DNA from: Pseudomonadota bacterium
GTDB taxonomy: Bacteria; Pseudomonadota; Alphaproteobacteria; Sphingomonadales; Sphingomonadaceae
Length of the DNA: 64,000 nt
Assembly: GCA_023416515.1 (NCBI GenBank)
Contig: JAEZHP010000062.1
Coordinates: 96,506-160,505, forward strand
Reading direction: 5' to 3'
Shown: one piece after another, positions 25,338 to 31,501 of the stretch
Position numbering within the stretch: position 1 is the first letter of the stretch
How the letters are laid out: each line of letters opens with the position of its first letter
The notes under the pieces: model-generated
Told to the model about the DNA's origin: nothing
What the model saw: only the letters and a program-made list of their open reading frames with translations
The model's database searches: none
Position numbers and translations under genes: made by a program

Positions 25338-25808
25338 CTAACCCGCGGAGGCGGCGGGCTCGGGGATGATCTCAGGCTCGATGCCCTGCGGCTCGTCGGC
25401 CGGAAGCGGATCGGCGAGGGTGAGGTGGTCGAGGATCCGGGCGGTCTCGTCGCGGACCAGAAGCATGGCGCGGCGGAGCCGGCATTGCTCCTCGGTCACG
25501 CAATTCTCGCACTTGCGATAGGCGAGCCGGCTCGCGCAGGGCAGAAGGCCAAGCGAGCCGCGGGTGAGCCGGACGATCTCGCCATAAGTGATCTGATGGG
25601 GTTCGCGGGCCAGCCAGTAGCCGCCCTCGCGGCCGCGAAGGGATTCGACCAGCCCTGCCCGGCGCATGCTCGACAGCATCACCGTCAGGAACTTGGGCGG
25701 GATGTTCTGGGCCTCAGCGATCTCCGCAAGCTGCACCGGCCCCTCGCCATAACGGTCACCGAGGTGGAGCAGCGCCCGGATTGTATAGCGGGTGCGTTGA
25801 GAAAGCAT
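25338..25808 (-). CDS. Rrf2 family transcriptional regulator
   Basis: A protein of 156 residues with the Rrf2 winged helix at the N-terminus (MLSQRTRYTIRALLHL, then IAEAQNIPPKFLTVMLSSMRRAGLVES, GREGGYWLA). Cysteines at about 92, 100, 103 and 109 (PCASRLAYRKCENC ... C) form an IscR/NsrR/RirA-like cluster, so an iron-sulfur cofactor is likely. The natural ligand (NO, iron or redox) cannot be told from sequence alone. The C-terminal tail is Pro- and Glu-rich. Convergent with the histidine kinase gene; 43 bases after the rlmN stop, but with its own start. Confidence 0.88.
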   Translation of the reverse strand: MLSQRTRYTIRALLHLGDRYGEGPVQLAEIAEAQNIPPKFLTVMLSSMRRAGLVESLRGREGGYWLAREPHQITYGEIVRLTRGSLGLLPCASRLAYRKCENCVTEEQCRLRRAMLLVRDETARILDHLTLADPLPADEPQGIEPEIIPEPAASAG

Positions 25809-25851
25809 TCAGCCTCAATAACCTGTGCGGCATCGAGCGCAACCGCGCGGG

Positions 25852-27066
25852 TCAGGCGGCGGCCTGCTCCAGCTGGGCCTGCTTTTCCGCCGCGATCCGG
25901 TCCAGCTCGGCACGGGTCTTCTTCTCGGCGGCCGACTTGAGCTGCCCGCAGGCGGCCATGATGTCGCGGCCGCGCGGGCGGCGGATCGGGGCGGAGATCC
26001 CGGCCTCGAAGATGATGTCGCTGAAGCGCTCGACCCGCTCGTTGGTCGAGGTGTCATAGGGCGCTCCGGGCCACGGGTTGAACGGAATGAGGTTCACCTT
26101 GGCCGGAAGCTTGTACTTGCGAATGAGGCGGACGAGCTCGCGGGCGTCCTCGTCGCTGTCGTTCTTGTCCTTCAGCATCACATATTCGAACGTGATCCGA
26201 CGGGCATTGTTGGCGCCGGGATAGGCGGCGCAGGCCTCGAGCAGCTCCTCGATGCCGTATTTGCGGTTGAGGGGCACGATCTCGTCGCGGACCTCCTTCG
26301 TCACGGCGTGGAGCGAGACCGCAAGGTTGACCCCGATCTCCTCGCCGGCGCGCGCCATCATCGGGACCACGCCCGAGGTCGACAGGGTGATGCGGCGCTT
26401 GGAGAGGGCGAGACCGTCGCCGTCCATGACGATCTTGAGAGCGTCGCGGACATTGTCGAAATTGTAGAGCGGCTCGCCCATGCCCATCATCACGATGTTG
26501 CTGAGGAGGCGGCCTTCCGGCTGGCTCGGCCACTCACCCAGGGAATCGCGGGCAAGCATGACCTGGCCGACGATCTCCGACGGCTCCAGGTTGCGGACGA
26601 GACGCATCGTGCCGGTGTGGCAGAAGCGGCAATTGAGGGTGCAGCCGACCTGGCTCGACACGCAGAGCGTGCCGCGGTCCGCGTCCGGGATGAAGACCAT
26701 CTCGAAATCGTGGCCGTCATGGGTCTTGAGGAGCCACTTGCGCGTGCCGTCGGTCGACACCTGCTCCACGACCACCTCGGGGCGGCCGACGCTGAAACGC
26801 TCGGCGAGCCAGGCGCGCTGTGGCTTGGCAATGTCGCTCATCACGTCGAACGAGGTCGCGCCGCGATTGTAGATCTGGTGCCAGATCTGCTTGGCGCGAA
26901 GCTTCGCCTGCTTGGCCTCCATGCCCGCCGCGATCAGGCTTTCGCGGATCTGATCCTTGGACTTGCCGACCAGATCGACGAGCCCGCCAGCCTCGGCCTG
27001 AGGGCGCGGAACGGGGACGGGGTCGATCAGACCCGGAATTGGCATCGGTGCGGACATTGCGGCCAT
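25852..27066 (-). CDS. rlmN: 23S rRNA (adenine-2503-C2)-methyltransferase RlmN
   Basis: A radical-SAM enzyme of 404 residues that methylates A2503 of 23S rRNA and A37 of some tRNAs. The cluster motif CTLNCRFC (CxxxCxxC) is followed by HTGTMRLVRNL. The N-terminal helical domain (KSKDQIRESLIAAGMEAKQAKLRAKQ) and the stretch VMMGMGEPLYNFDNV, which includes the glutamate near SAM, are typical. The conserved C-terminal cysteine in GRDIMAACGQL, which forms the methylated intermediate, is present. Length is normal for alphaproteobacteria. Its start is 27 bases after the end of the upstream gene on the same strand. Confidence 0.96.
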   Translation of the reverse strand: MAAMSAPMPIPGLIDPVPVPRPQAEAGGLVDLVGKSKDQIRESLIAAGMEAKQAKLRAKQIWHQIYNRGATSFDVMSDIAKPQRAWLAERFSVGRPEVVVEQVSTDGTRKWLLKTHDGHDFEMVFIPDADRGTLCVSSQVGCTLNCRFCHTGTMRLVRNLEPSEIVGQVMLARDSLGEWPSQPEGRLLSNIVMMGMGEPLYNFDNVRDALKIVMDGDGLALSKRRITLSTSGVVPMMARAGEEIGVNLAVSLHAVTKEVRDEIVPLNRKYGIEELLEACAAYPGANNARRITFEYVMLKDKNDSDEDARELVRLIRKYKLPAKVNLIPFNPWPGAPYDTSTNERVERFSDIIFEAGISAPIRRPRGRDIMAACGQLKSAAEKKTRAELDRIAAEKQAQLEQAAA

Positions 27067-27093
27067 GTAGGTGCAAAGGCGCGGTTTTGCCAG

Positions 27094-27576
27094 CTATCCC
27101 CGAAGGCAGGCGACGGCTGCGGAGTCGATCGCGGTCGCCGCGCCGCGAAGCTGGTAATGATCGCGGATCAGGCGGCCGTTGGTGCCGCGGGTCTCGACCG
27201 TCATCTCGATCCCGGTGCGCAACGCGGCCAGAAGCTCGGCATCGGCGCGCGCATCGGGCGCCCAGGCGTCCCAGCCCCGGCCGGTGAGCTGGAAGCTGCG
27301 CCCGTCGATTCGAAGGAGCACCGCGGATTGCGCACGCTGCTCGCCGCTCAGCCGGATGTGGAGCTGGCCGCGGACGCCGCGGCCCGGCCAGTTGCCGACC
27401 GATGCATAGGGACGAGTGCCGCGAACCGACTGGCGCACCGGCTCGGCGATCGCATAGCAGCGGCCCCCGTCCTGGAACGCGCCCCAGACACCGAAAACGC
27501 CAAGAGGCCTCTGCTGCGCCGCAGCAGAAGCCGCAAATCCTGCGACGAAAATGACGAATCCGATTTGTCGAAACAT
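27094..27576 (-). CDS. Secreted protein, possibly IalB-like
   Basis: A protein of 160 residues from ATG 27576 (a GTG three codons upstream is possible). A signal peptide is clear: FRQIGFVIFVAGFAASAAAQ with cleavage after AAAQ expected. The mature part begins LGVFGVWGAFQDGGRCYAIAEPV, which recalls the invasion-associated locus B (IalB) family of periplasmic proteins (WxxF...CY). Two cysteines, one early and one at the extreme C-terminus (ACLRG), could pair. It lies 27 bases before rlmN on the same strand, and divergent from the outer-membrane protein gene. Function unknown. Confidence 0.65.
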   Translation of the reverse strand: MFRQIGFVIFVAGFAASAAAQQRPLGVFGVWGAFQDGGRCYAIAEPVRQSVRGTRPYASVGNWPGRGVRGQLHIRLSGEQRAQSAVLLRIDGRSFQLTGRGWDAWAPDARADAELLAALRTGIEMTVETRGTNGRLIRDHYQLRGAATAIDSAAVACLRG

Positions 27577-27717
27577 TTGTCGCACTTATCGACGCTGTGC
27601 TGCCGCACCACAACACCCCTGCTTGAAGCCGCTCCAGGCCCGCCATTCAACGGCGGCGCTGCTGCCGGTCTTTCAGATCGGCGGCTTCCAAGATCGAGAG
27701 CGAAGGGGAATTTTTTC

Positions 27718-28311
27718 ATGCGTAACACTCTGCTTGTCGCGGCTTTGCTTACCGGCGCCATGGCCACTCCGGCGATGGCCCAGGACGACGACCATCGCGG
27801 CGGTTTCCATGTCGGCGCGATCGTCGGCTACGACACCGTCCAGGGCGACGTCGACGGAACCGACGGAGTCACCTACGGCCTCACCGCCGGCTATGATTTC
27901 GAGATCGGCCGCAACTTCTACATCGGCCCGGAAGTCGAGCTCAGCTCGTCGAGCGTCGACGAGTGCGAGGGCGGCGTGGTCCGCGCCGGCGACGTGCTGT
28001 GCCTCGAGGCCGGCCGCGATATCTATGTCGGCGCCCGCTTCGGCACCCGCGTCGGACCGAACCGCAACGTATTCCTCTATGCAGGCGGCGGCTACACCAA
28101 TGCCGAGTTCCGGGCGACCTATGATGCCAACCTTCCGGGTACGACCGACGACTTCAACATCACCGAGGAGACGGACGGCTTCCGCCTGAAGGCCGGCGTC
28201 GAGTGGGACTTCGTCCGCAACGCCTTCGTCCGCGCCGAATATCGCTATTCCAATTATGACGGCGACATCGACCGTCACCAGGCGGTCGCGGGCGTCGGCC
28301 TGCGCTTCTAA
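27718..28311 (+). CDS. Outer-membrane beta-barrel protein (OmpW/OmpA-like porin fold)
   Basis: A protein of 197 residues: signal peptide (LLVAALLTGAMATPAMAQ), then alternating strands such as FHVGAIVGYDTVQ, YGLTAGYDFEIGRNFYIGPEVEL, IYVGARFGTRV, FLYAGGGYTN and AFVRAEYRYSNY, and a final strand ending in Phe (AVAGVGLRF), the outer-membrane sorting signal. This is a small 8-stranded barrel of the kind abundant in sphingomonads. It is the first of two tandem paralogues; both share DIYVGAR, EYRYSNY and DRHQ(A/V)VAGVGLRF. A ribosome-binding GAAGGGGA lies before the ATG and a strong terminator follows. Confidence 0.88.
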   Translation: MRNTLLVAALLTGAMATPAMAQDDDHRGGFHVGAIVGYDTVQGDVDGTDGVTYGLTAGYDFEIGRNFYIGPEVELSSSSVDECEGGVVRAGDVLCLEAGRDIYVGARFGTRVGPNRNVFLYAGGGYTNAEFRATYDANLPGTTDDFNITEETDGFRLKAGVEWDFVRNAFVRAEYRYSNYDGDIDRHQAVAGVGLRF

Positions 28312-28348
28312 TCCGTCTATTCACGGCTTCCGTTGGGGAGACGGGAGG

Positions 28349-28380
28349 GGGCCGGGTCCGCGAGGATCCGGCCCTTTTTT
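28349..28380 (+). terminator. Intrinsic terminator after the first barrel gene
   Basis: Stem GGGCCGG...CCGGCCC extended by four more pairs with one G-T wobble, loop GCGA, then six T residues. It isolates this gene from its downstream paralogue. Confidence 0.9.
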
Positions 28381-28520
28381 CACGGCCTCGACCTGCGGAG
28401 AACCGGTGTCGAAACGGCAACGCCGATCCTTGTTGTCTTCTGTTCATGCAACTTTGCGGTGGGCTCGCGCTTTGGGGAGGCCGCGTCCGGAAGGACCAGT
28501 TGCAAAATAGGAGTGATTTC

Positions 28521-29165
28521 ATGTTGAAGTATGTTGCCGCCGCGCTCGTCGCCGGCACCGCGCTTACCCCGTCCATCGCGGCCGCCCAGGATTCGCCGTT
28601 CACCGGCCCGCGGGTCGAGGCCATCGTCGGCTATGACTCGCTTCGCTCCGGCGAGACCGAAGGCCAGTTCGACGAGACCGTCGACGGTGTCGGCTACGGC
28701 ATCGGCATCGGCTACGACTTCAATCTCGGCGGTGTCGTGATCGGCGCCGAGGCTGAGCTCAGCGATTCGAGCGGCAAGCAGGATCTCGACGAGACGATCG
28801 ACGGCGTGAACTATGTCGGCCGCTTCGAGACCGGCCGGGACATCTATGTGGGCGCACGCATTGGTGTTCCGGTGACTCCGTCGACCCTTCTCTACGTGAA
28901 GGGCGGCTACACCAACGCCGCGGTCGAGACGGGCCTCGAGTCCAACAATGACGTGTTTGAGGAAGACACCACCCTCGACGGCTGGCGCGTGGGCGCGGGC
29001 GTCGAGCAGGCGATCGGCTCCAACGCCTTCGCCAAGCTCGAATATCGCTACTCGAACTACAACTCGCTTCGAATCGACGACGAAGTGACCGGTGGCGATC
29101 CGCTCAACCTCGATGTCGATGTCGACCGTCACCAGGTGGTGGCCGGCGTCGGCCTGCGCTTCTAA
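28521..29165 (+). CDS. Outer-membrane beta-barrel protein, tandem paralogue
   Basis: A protein of 214 residues with a signal peptide (LKYVAAALVAGTALTPSIAAAQ) and the same barrel pattern as the gene upstream: VEAIVGYDSLR, YGIGIGYDFNLGGVVIGAEAEL, DIYVGARIGVPV, LLYVKGGYTN, FAKLEYRYSNY and the terminal VVAGVGLRF. The two proteins probably arose by duplication and have drifted in their loops (here acidic and rich in Asp/Glu). A TAGGAG ribosome-binding site is 8 bases before the ATG, and an inverted repeat TGCAACT/AGTTGCA spans its leader. It has its own terminator. Confidence 0.88.
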   Translation: MLKYVAAALVAGTALTPSIAAAQDSPFTGPRVEAIVGYDSLRSGETEGQFDETVDGVGYGIGIGYDFNLGGVVIGAEAELSDSSGKQDLDETIDGVNYVGRFETGRDIYVGARIGVPVTPSTLLYVKGGYTNAAVETGLESNNDVFEEDTTLDGWRVGAGVEQAIGSNAFAKLEYRYSNYNSLRIDDEVTGGDPLNLDVDVDRHQVVAGVGLRF

Positions 29166-29178
29166 GGGGCGCGAAACA

Positions 29179-29214
29179 GGCCGGGGCGCTCGCGGGCGCC
29201 CCGGCCTTCTTTTT
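29179..29214 (+). terminator. Intrinsic terminator after the second barrel gene
   Basis: Perfect 11-base stem GGCCGGGGCGC / GCGCCCCGGCC with a 6-base loop, followed by TTCTTTTT. Confidence 0.93.
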
Positions 29215-29246
29215 GCCCGCATAATCCACTGGCGAGGGGCGCATCG

Positions 29247-29293
29247 CCCGCTATAACCCCTGAACAAACCACATAGCGGGTAAGCAGGGGTTA
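29247..29293 (+). promoter_or_regulatory. Interlocked inverted repeats in the dnaN leader
   Basis: CCCGCTAT (29247-29254) is complementary to ATAGCGGG (29273-29280), and TAACCCCTG (29254-29262) to CAGGGGTTA (29285-29293). The second repeat contains the AGGGG Shine-Dalgarno sequence of dnaN, 6 bases before the ATG at 29297. The two stems cross, as in a pseudoknot, and share one base. A TATAAC sequence at 29252-29257 could be a -10 element; in that case the left arms would not be transcribed and the repeats would act on DNA. Confidence 0.55.
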
Positions 29294-29296
29294 CGC

Positions 29297-30400
29297 ATGA
29301 AGGCGACGATCGAACGGGCGACTCTTCTGAAGGGGCTCGGCCACGTCCATTCCGTGGTGGAACGGCGCAACACCATTCCGATCCTGTCCAACGTCCTTCT
29401 CGAGGCTTCGGCCGACGGCGGCCTTCGGCTTATGGCGACCGACCTGGACCTCCAGATCAACGAGACGCTCGAGGCGCAGGTGACCGATGCGGGCGCGACG
29501 ACGGTGCCGGCCCACACCTTGTTCGACATCGTTCGCAAGATGCCGGAAGGAAGCCAGGTCGAGCTGAGCGCGGCCGAGGGGCGGATGCAGGTCAATGCCG
29601 GCCGCGCCCGATTCACGCTCGCCGCCTTGCCGCGCGACGACTTCCCGATCATCGCTGAGGGCGAGCTTCCGACGCGCTTTGAACTGCCGGCGGCAACTCT
29701 TCGGCAGATCATCGACAAGACCCGCTTCGCCATCTCCACCGAGGAGACTCGTTACTACCTCAACGGCATCTACCTTCACGTCATCGACGGCGAGCTGAAG
29801 GCGGCGGCGACCGACGGTCACCGGCTTGCCCGAGTCACCGTGACCCGTCCCGACGGAGCCGAATCGATGCCGGGCGTGATCATTCCGCGCAAATGCGTCG
29901 CCGAGCTTCGCAAGCTGCTCGACGAGGTCGACGGCACGGTCGAGGTGTCGCTGTCGGAATCGAAGGTCCGCTTCGGCCTCGGCAATGCCGTTCTGACCAG
30001 CAAGCTGATCGACGGCACTTTCCCGGACTACACCCGGGTGATTCCGACCGCGAACGACAAGCTTCTGAAGCTCGATCCGCGTGCCTTCGAGGAAGGCGTC
30101 GACCGAGTGTCGACGATCGCGAGCGAGCGCACCCGAGCGGTGAAGATGACGCTCGACCGCGACAAGATCACACTCTCGGTGACCTCACCGGAGAACGGCA
30201 CCGCCGCCGAGGAAGTCCCGGCCGACTATGGCGCGCAGGGCATCGAGATCGGCTTCAACGCCCGCTACCTGCTCGACATCCTCGGCCAGATCGAGGGCGA
30301 CACGGTCGAGGTCCACCTCGCCGACGCTGCCGCGCCGACGCTCCTTCGCGAGAACGACAACGCCCCGGCGCTCTACGTGCTGATGCCGATGCGGGTGTGA
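29297..30400 (+). CDS. dnaN: DNA polymerase III beta subunit (sliding clamp)
   Basis: A protein of 367 residues, normal for DnaN. It forms the ring-shaped dimer that tethers the replicative polymerase to DNA. Seen: MKATIERATLLKGLGHVHSVVERRNTIPIL at the start, the family signature (TDLDLQI), AEGRMQVNAGRARFTLAALP, a middle domain with FAISTEETRYYLNGIYL and ATDGHRLA, and the C-terminal end ALYVLMPMRV, which holds the MPMR terminal motif. It is not next to dnaA here, as in many alphaproteobacteria. Its leader holds unusual interlocked inverted repeats. Confidence 0.97.
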   Translation: MKATIERATLLKGLGHVHSVVERRNTIPILSNVLLEASADGGLRLMATDLDLQINETLEAQVTDAGATTVPAHTLFDIVRKMPEGSQVELSAAEGRMQVNAGRARFTLAALPRDDFPIIAEGELPTRFELPAATLRQIIDKTRFAISTEETRYYLNGIYLHVIDGELKAAATDGHRLARVTVTRPDGAESMPGVIIPRKCVAELRKLLDEVDGTVEVSLSESKVRFGLGNAVLTSKLIDGTFPDYTRVIPTANDKLLKLDPRAFEEGVDRVSTIASERTRAVKMTLDRDKITLSVTSPENGTAAEEVPADYGAQGIEIGFNARYLLDILGQIEGDTVEVHLADAAAPTLLRENDNAPALYVLMPMRV

Positions 30401-30441
30401 GTCTGCGAGCGCACTGGCGCTCCGGCCTCCTGCCCCCTACA

Positions 30442-30470
30442 TTGACGGAAAGGGCGGTGTGGGCTAGACG
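30442..30470 (+). promoter_or_regulatory. Sigma-70-type promoter for rpoZ
   Basis: TTGACG at 30442-30447 and TAGACG at 30465-30470 with a 17-base spacer, 43 bases before the rpoZ ATG. Confidence 0.6.
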
Positions 30471-30512
30471 CCCGCGCTTTCCCGGACAGCCTGTTACTTT
30501 CGGAGTCGCTTC

Positions 30513-30854
30513 ATGGCGCGCGTTACTGTCGAAGATTGTGTCGACAAGATCCCCAACCGTTTCGACCTCGTTCTGCTCTCCGCCCAGCGGGCGCGGCAGA
30601 TTTCGGGCGGCGCCGAGCTGACCATCGATCGCGACCGCGACAAGAATCCGGTCGTCGCCCTTCGTGAGATCGCGGAGACGACTGTCAAGCCGCGCGACCT
30701 GGAAGAGGCGCTCGTGTCCGGCTTGCAGCGCGTCCAGATGGACGACGACGACGTCGCGGACGAAGTCGGCTCGCTGAGCCAGTCGGCCGAGGCTCTTCGT
30801 CTCACCGCCGCTGCCCCGCCCCGCAACAACAATGTCGGCGGCGACTACGAGTAA
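30513..30854 (+). CDS. rpoZ: RNA polymerase omega subunit
   Basis: A protein of 113 residues. Omega helps assemble the core polymerase by binding the beta-prime subunit, and takes part in (p)ppGpp binding. The conserved N-terminal pattern is clear: MARVTVEDCVDKIPNRFDLVLLSAQRARQISGG, then NPVVALREIAE. The alphaproteobacterial form with a longer acidic tail is usual. It follows dnaN with its own promoter. In many alphaproteobacteria the (p)ppGpp synthetase gene comes next; here about 5 kb of other genes separates them. Confidence 0.96.
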   Translation: MARVTVEDCVDKIPNRFDLVLLSAQRARQISGGAELTIDRDRDKNPVVALREIAETTVKPRDLEEALVSGLQRVQMDDDDVADEVGSLSQSAEALRLTAAAPPRNNNVGGDYE

Positions 30855-30869
30855 GCGGCGAGCGGCGCG

Positions 30870-31454
30870 GTGAGCGCGGCCGCTTCCTACACATTGTTCG
30901 ACACGGCAATCGGCCGCTGCGGCATAACCTGGCGCAGCGGCCTTGTCGTATCCAGCGCCCTTCCAGGCGCCGACGACCTGGCGACCGTCCGGCACCTGCT
31001 TCGCAGGCTTCCGGAGGCGCGCGAGGCAGAGCCGGATGGGGTCGTTGCCGAGGCGGTCGACCTGGTCCAGCGGCTGCTCCTTGGCGAATCCGTGGACCTC
31101 ACCTCGATTGCGGTCGATCTGGAGGCCTGCCCAGACTTCGAGCGGCGCGTCTATGCGCTGCTTCGTGCCGTGCCGACGGGCTCGACCGTCACATACGGCG
31201 ATCTCGCCGCGCGGGCCGGTTCGCCGGGTGCTGCCCGCGCGGTGGGAATGGCGATGGGCCGCAACCCGGTTCCGATCATCGTCCCCTGCCACCGGGTCCT
31301 GGCGAGCAGCGGCCGGAGCGGCGGCTTTTCGGCGCCCGGCGGCGTGACCACGAAGTTCAGGATCCTTCAAATCGAGCAGGCGGGGCGAAGCGGGGAGGGC
31401 GCCTTGCTGTTCGAAGACCTTCCGCTCGCCGTGAAGAGCCCGCTTCGCGGCTAG
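30870..31454 (+). CDS. Methylated-DNA-protein cysteine methyltransferase
   Basis: A protein of 194 residues starting at GTG 30870, 15 bases after rpoZ. It removes alkyl groups from O6-alkylguanine in a single-turnover reaction. The active-site motif PCHRV is present in NPVPIIVPCHRVLASSGRSGGF, preceded by the DNA-binding helix (TYGDLAARAGSPGAARAVGMAMGRN) with the arginine finger. The N-terminal domain is short and degenerate, as in Ogt-type proteins. Its placement after rpoZ suggests co-transcription. Confidence 0.92.
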   Translation: MSAAASYTLFDTAIGRCGITWRSGLVVSSALPGADDLATVRHLLRRLPEAREAEPDGVVAEAVDLVQRLLLGESVDLTSIAVDLEACPDFERRVYALLRAVPTGSTVTYGDLAARAGSPGAARAVGMAMGRNPVPIIVPCHRVLASSGRSGGFSAPGGVTTKFRILQIEQAGRSGEGALLFEDLPLAVKSPLRG

Positions 31455-31455
31455 C

Positions 31456-31493
31456 GGCGGGAGGCGCCCGATGAGGGTCGAGCGCCGCCCGCC
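31456..31493. terminator. Hairpin between convergent genes, likely bidirectional stop
   Basis: GGCGGGAGGCGC (31456-31467) pairs with GCGCCGCCCGCC (31482-31493), 11 of 12 pairs, in the 47-base gap between the MGMT and serralysin stops. No T-tract, so termination efficiency is uncertain. Confidence 0.6.
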
Positions 31494-31501
31494 TTGCAAG
31501 G

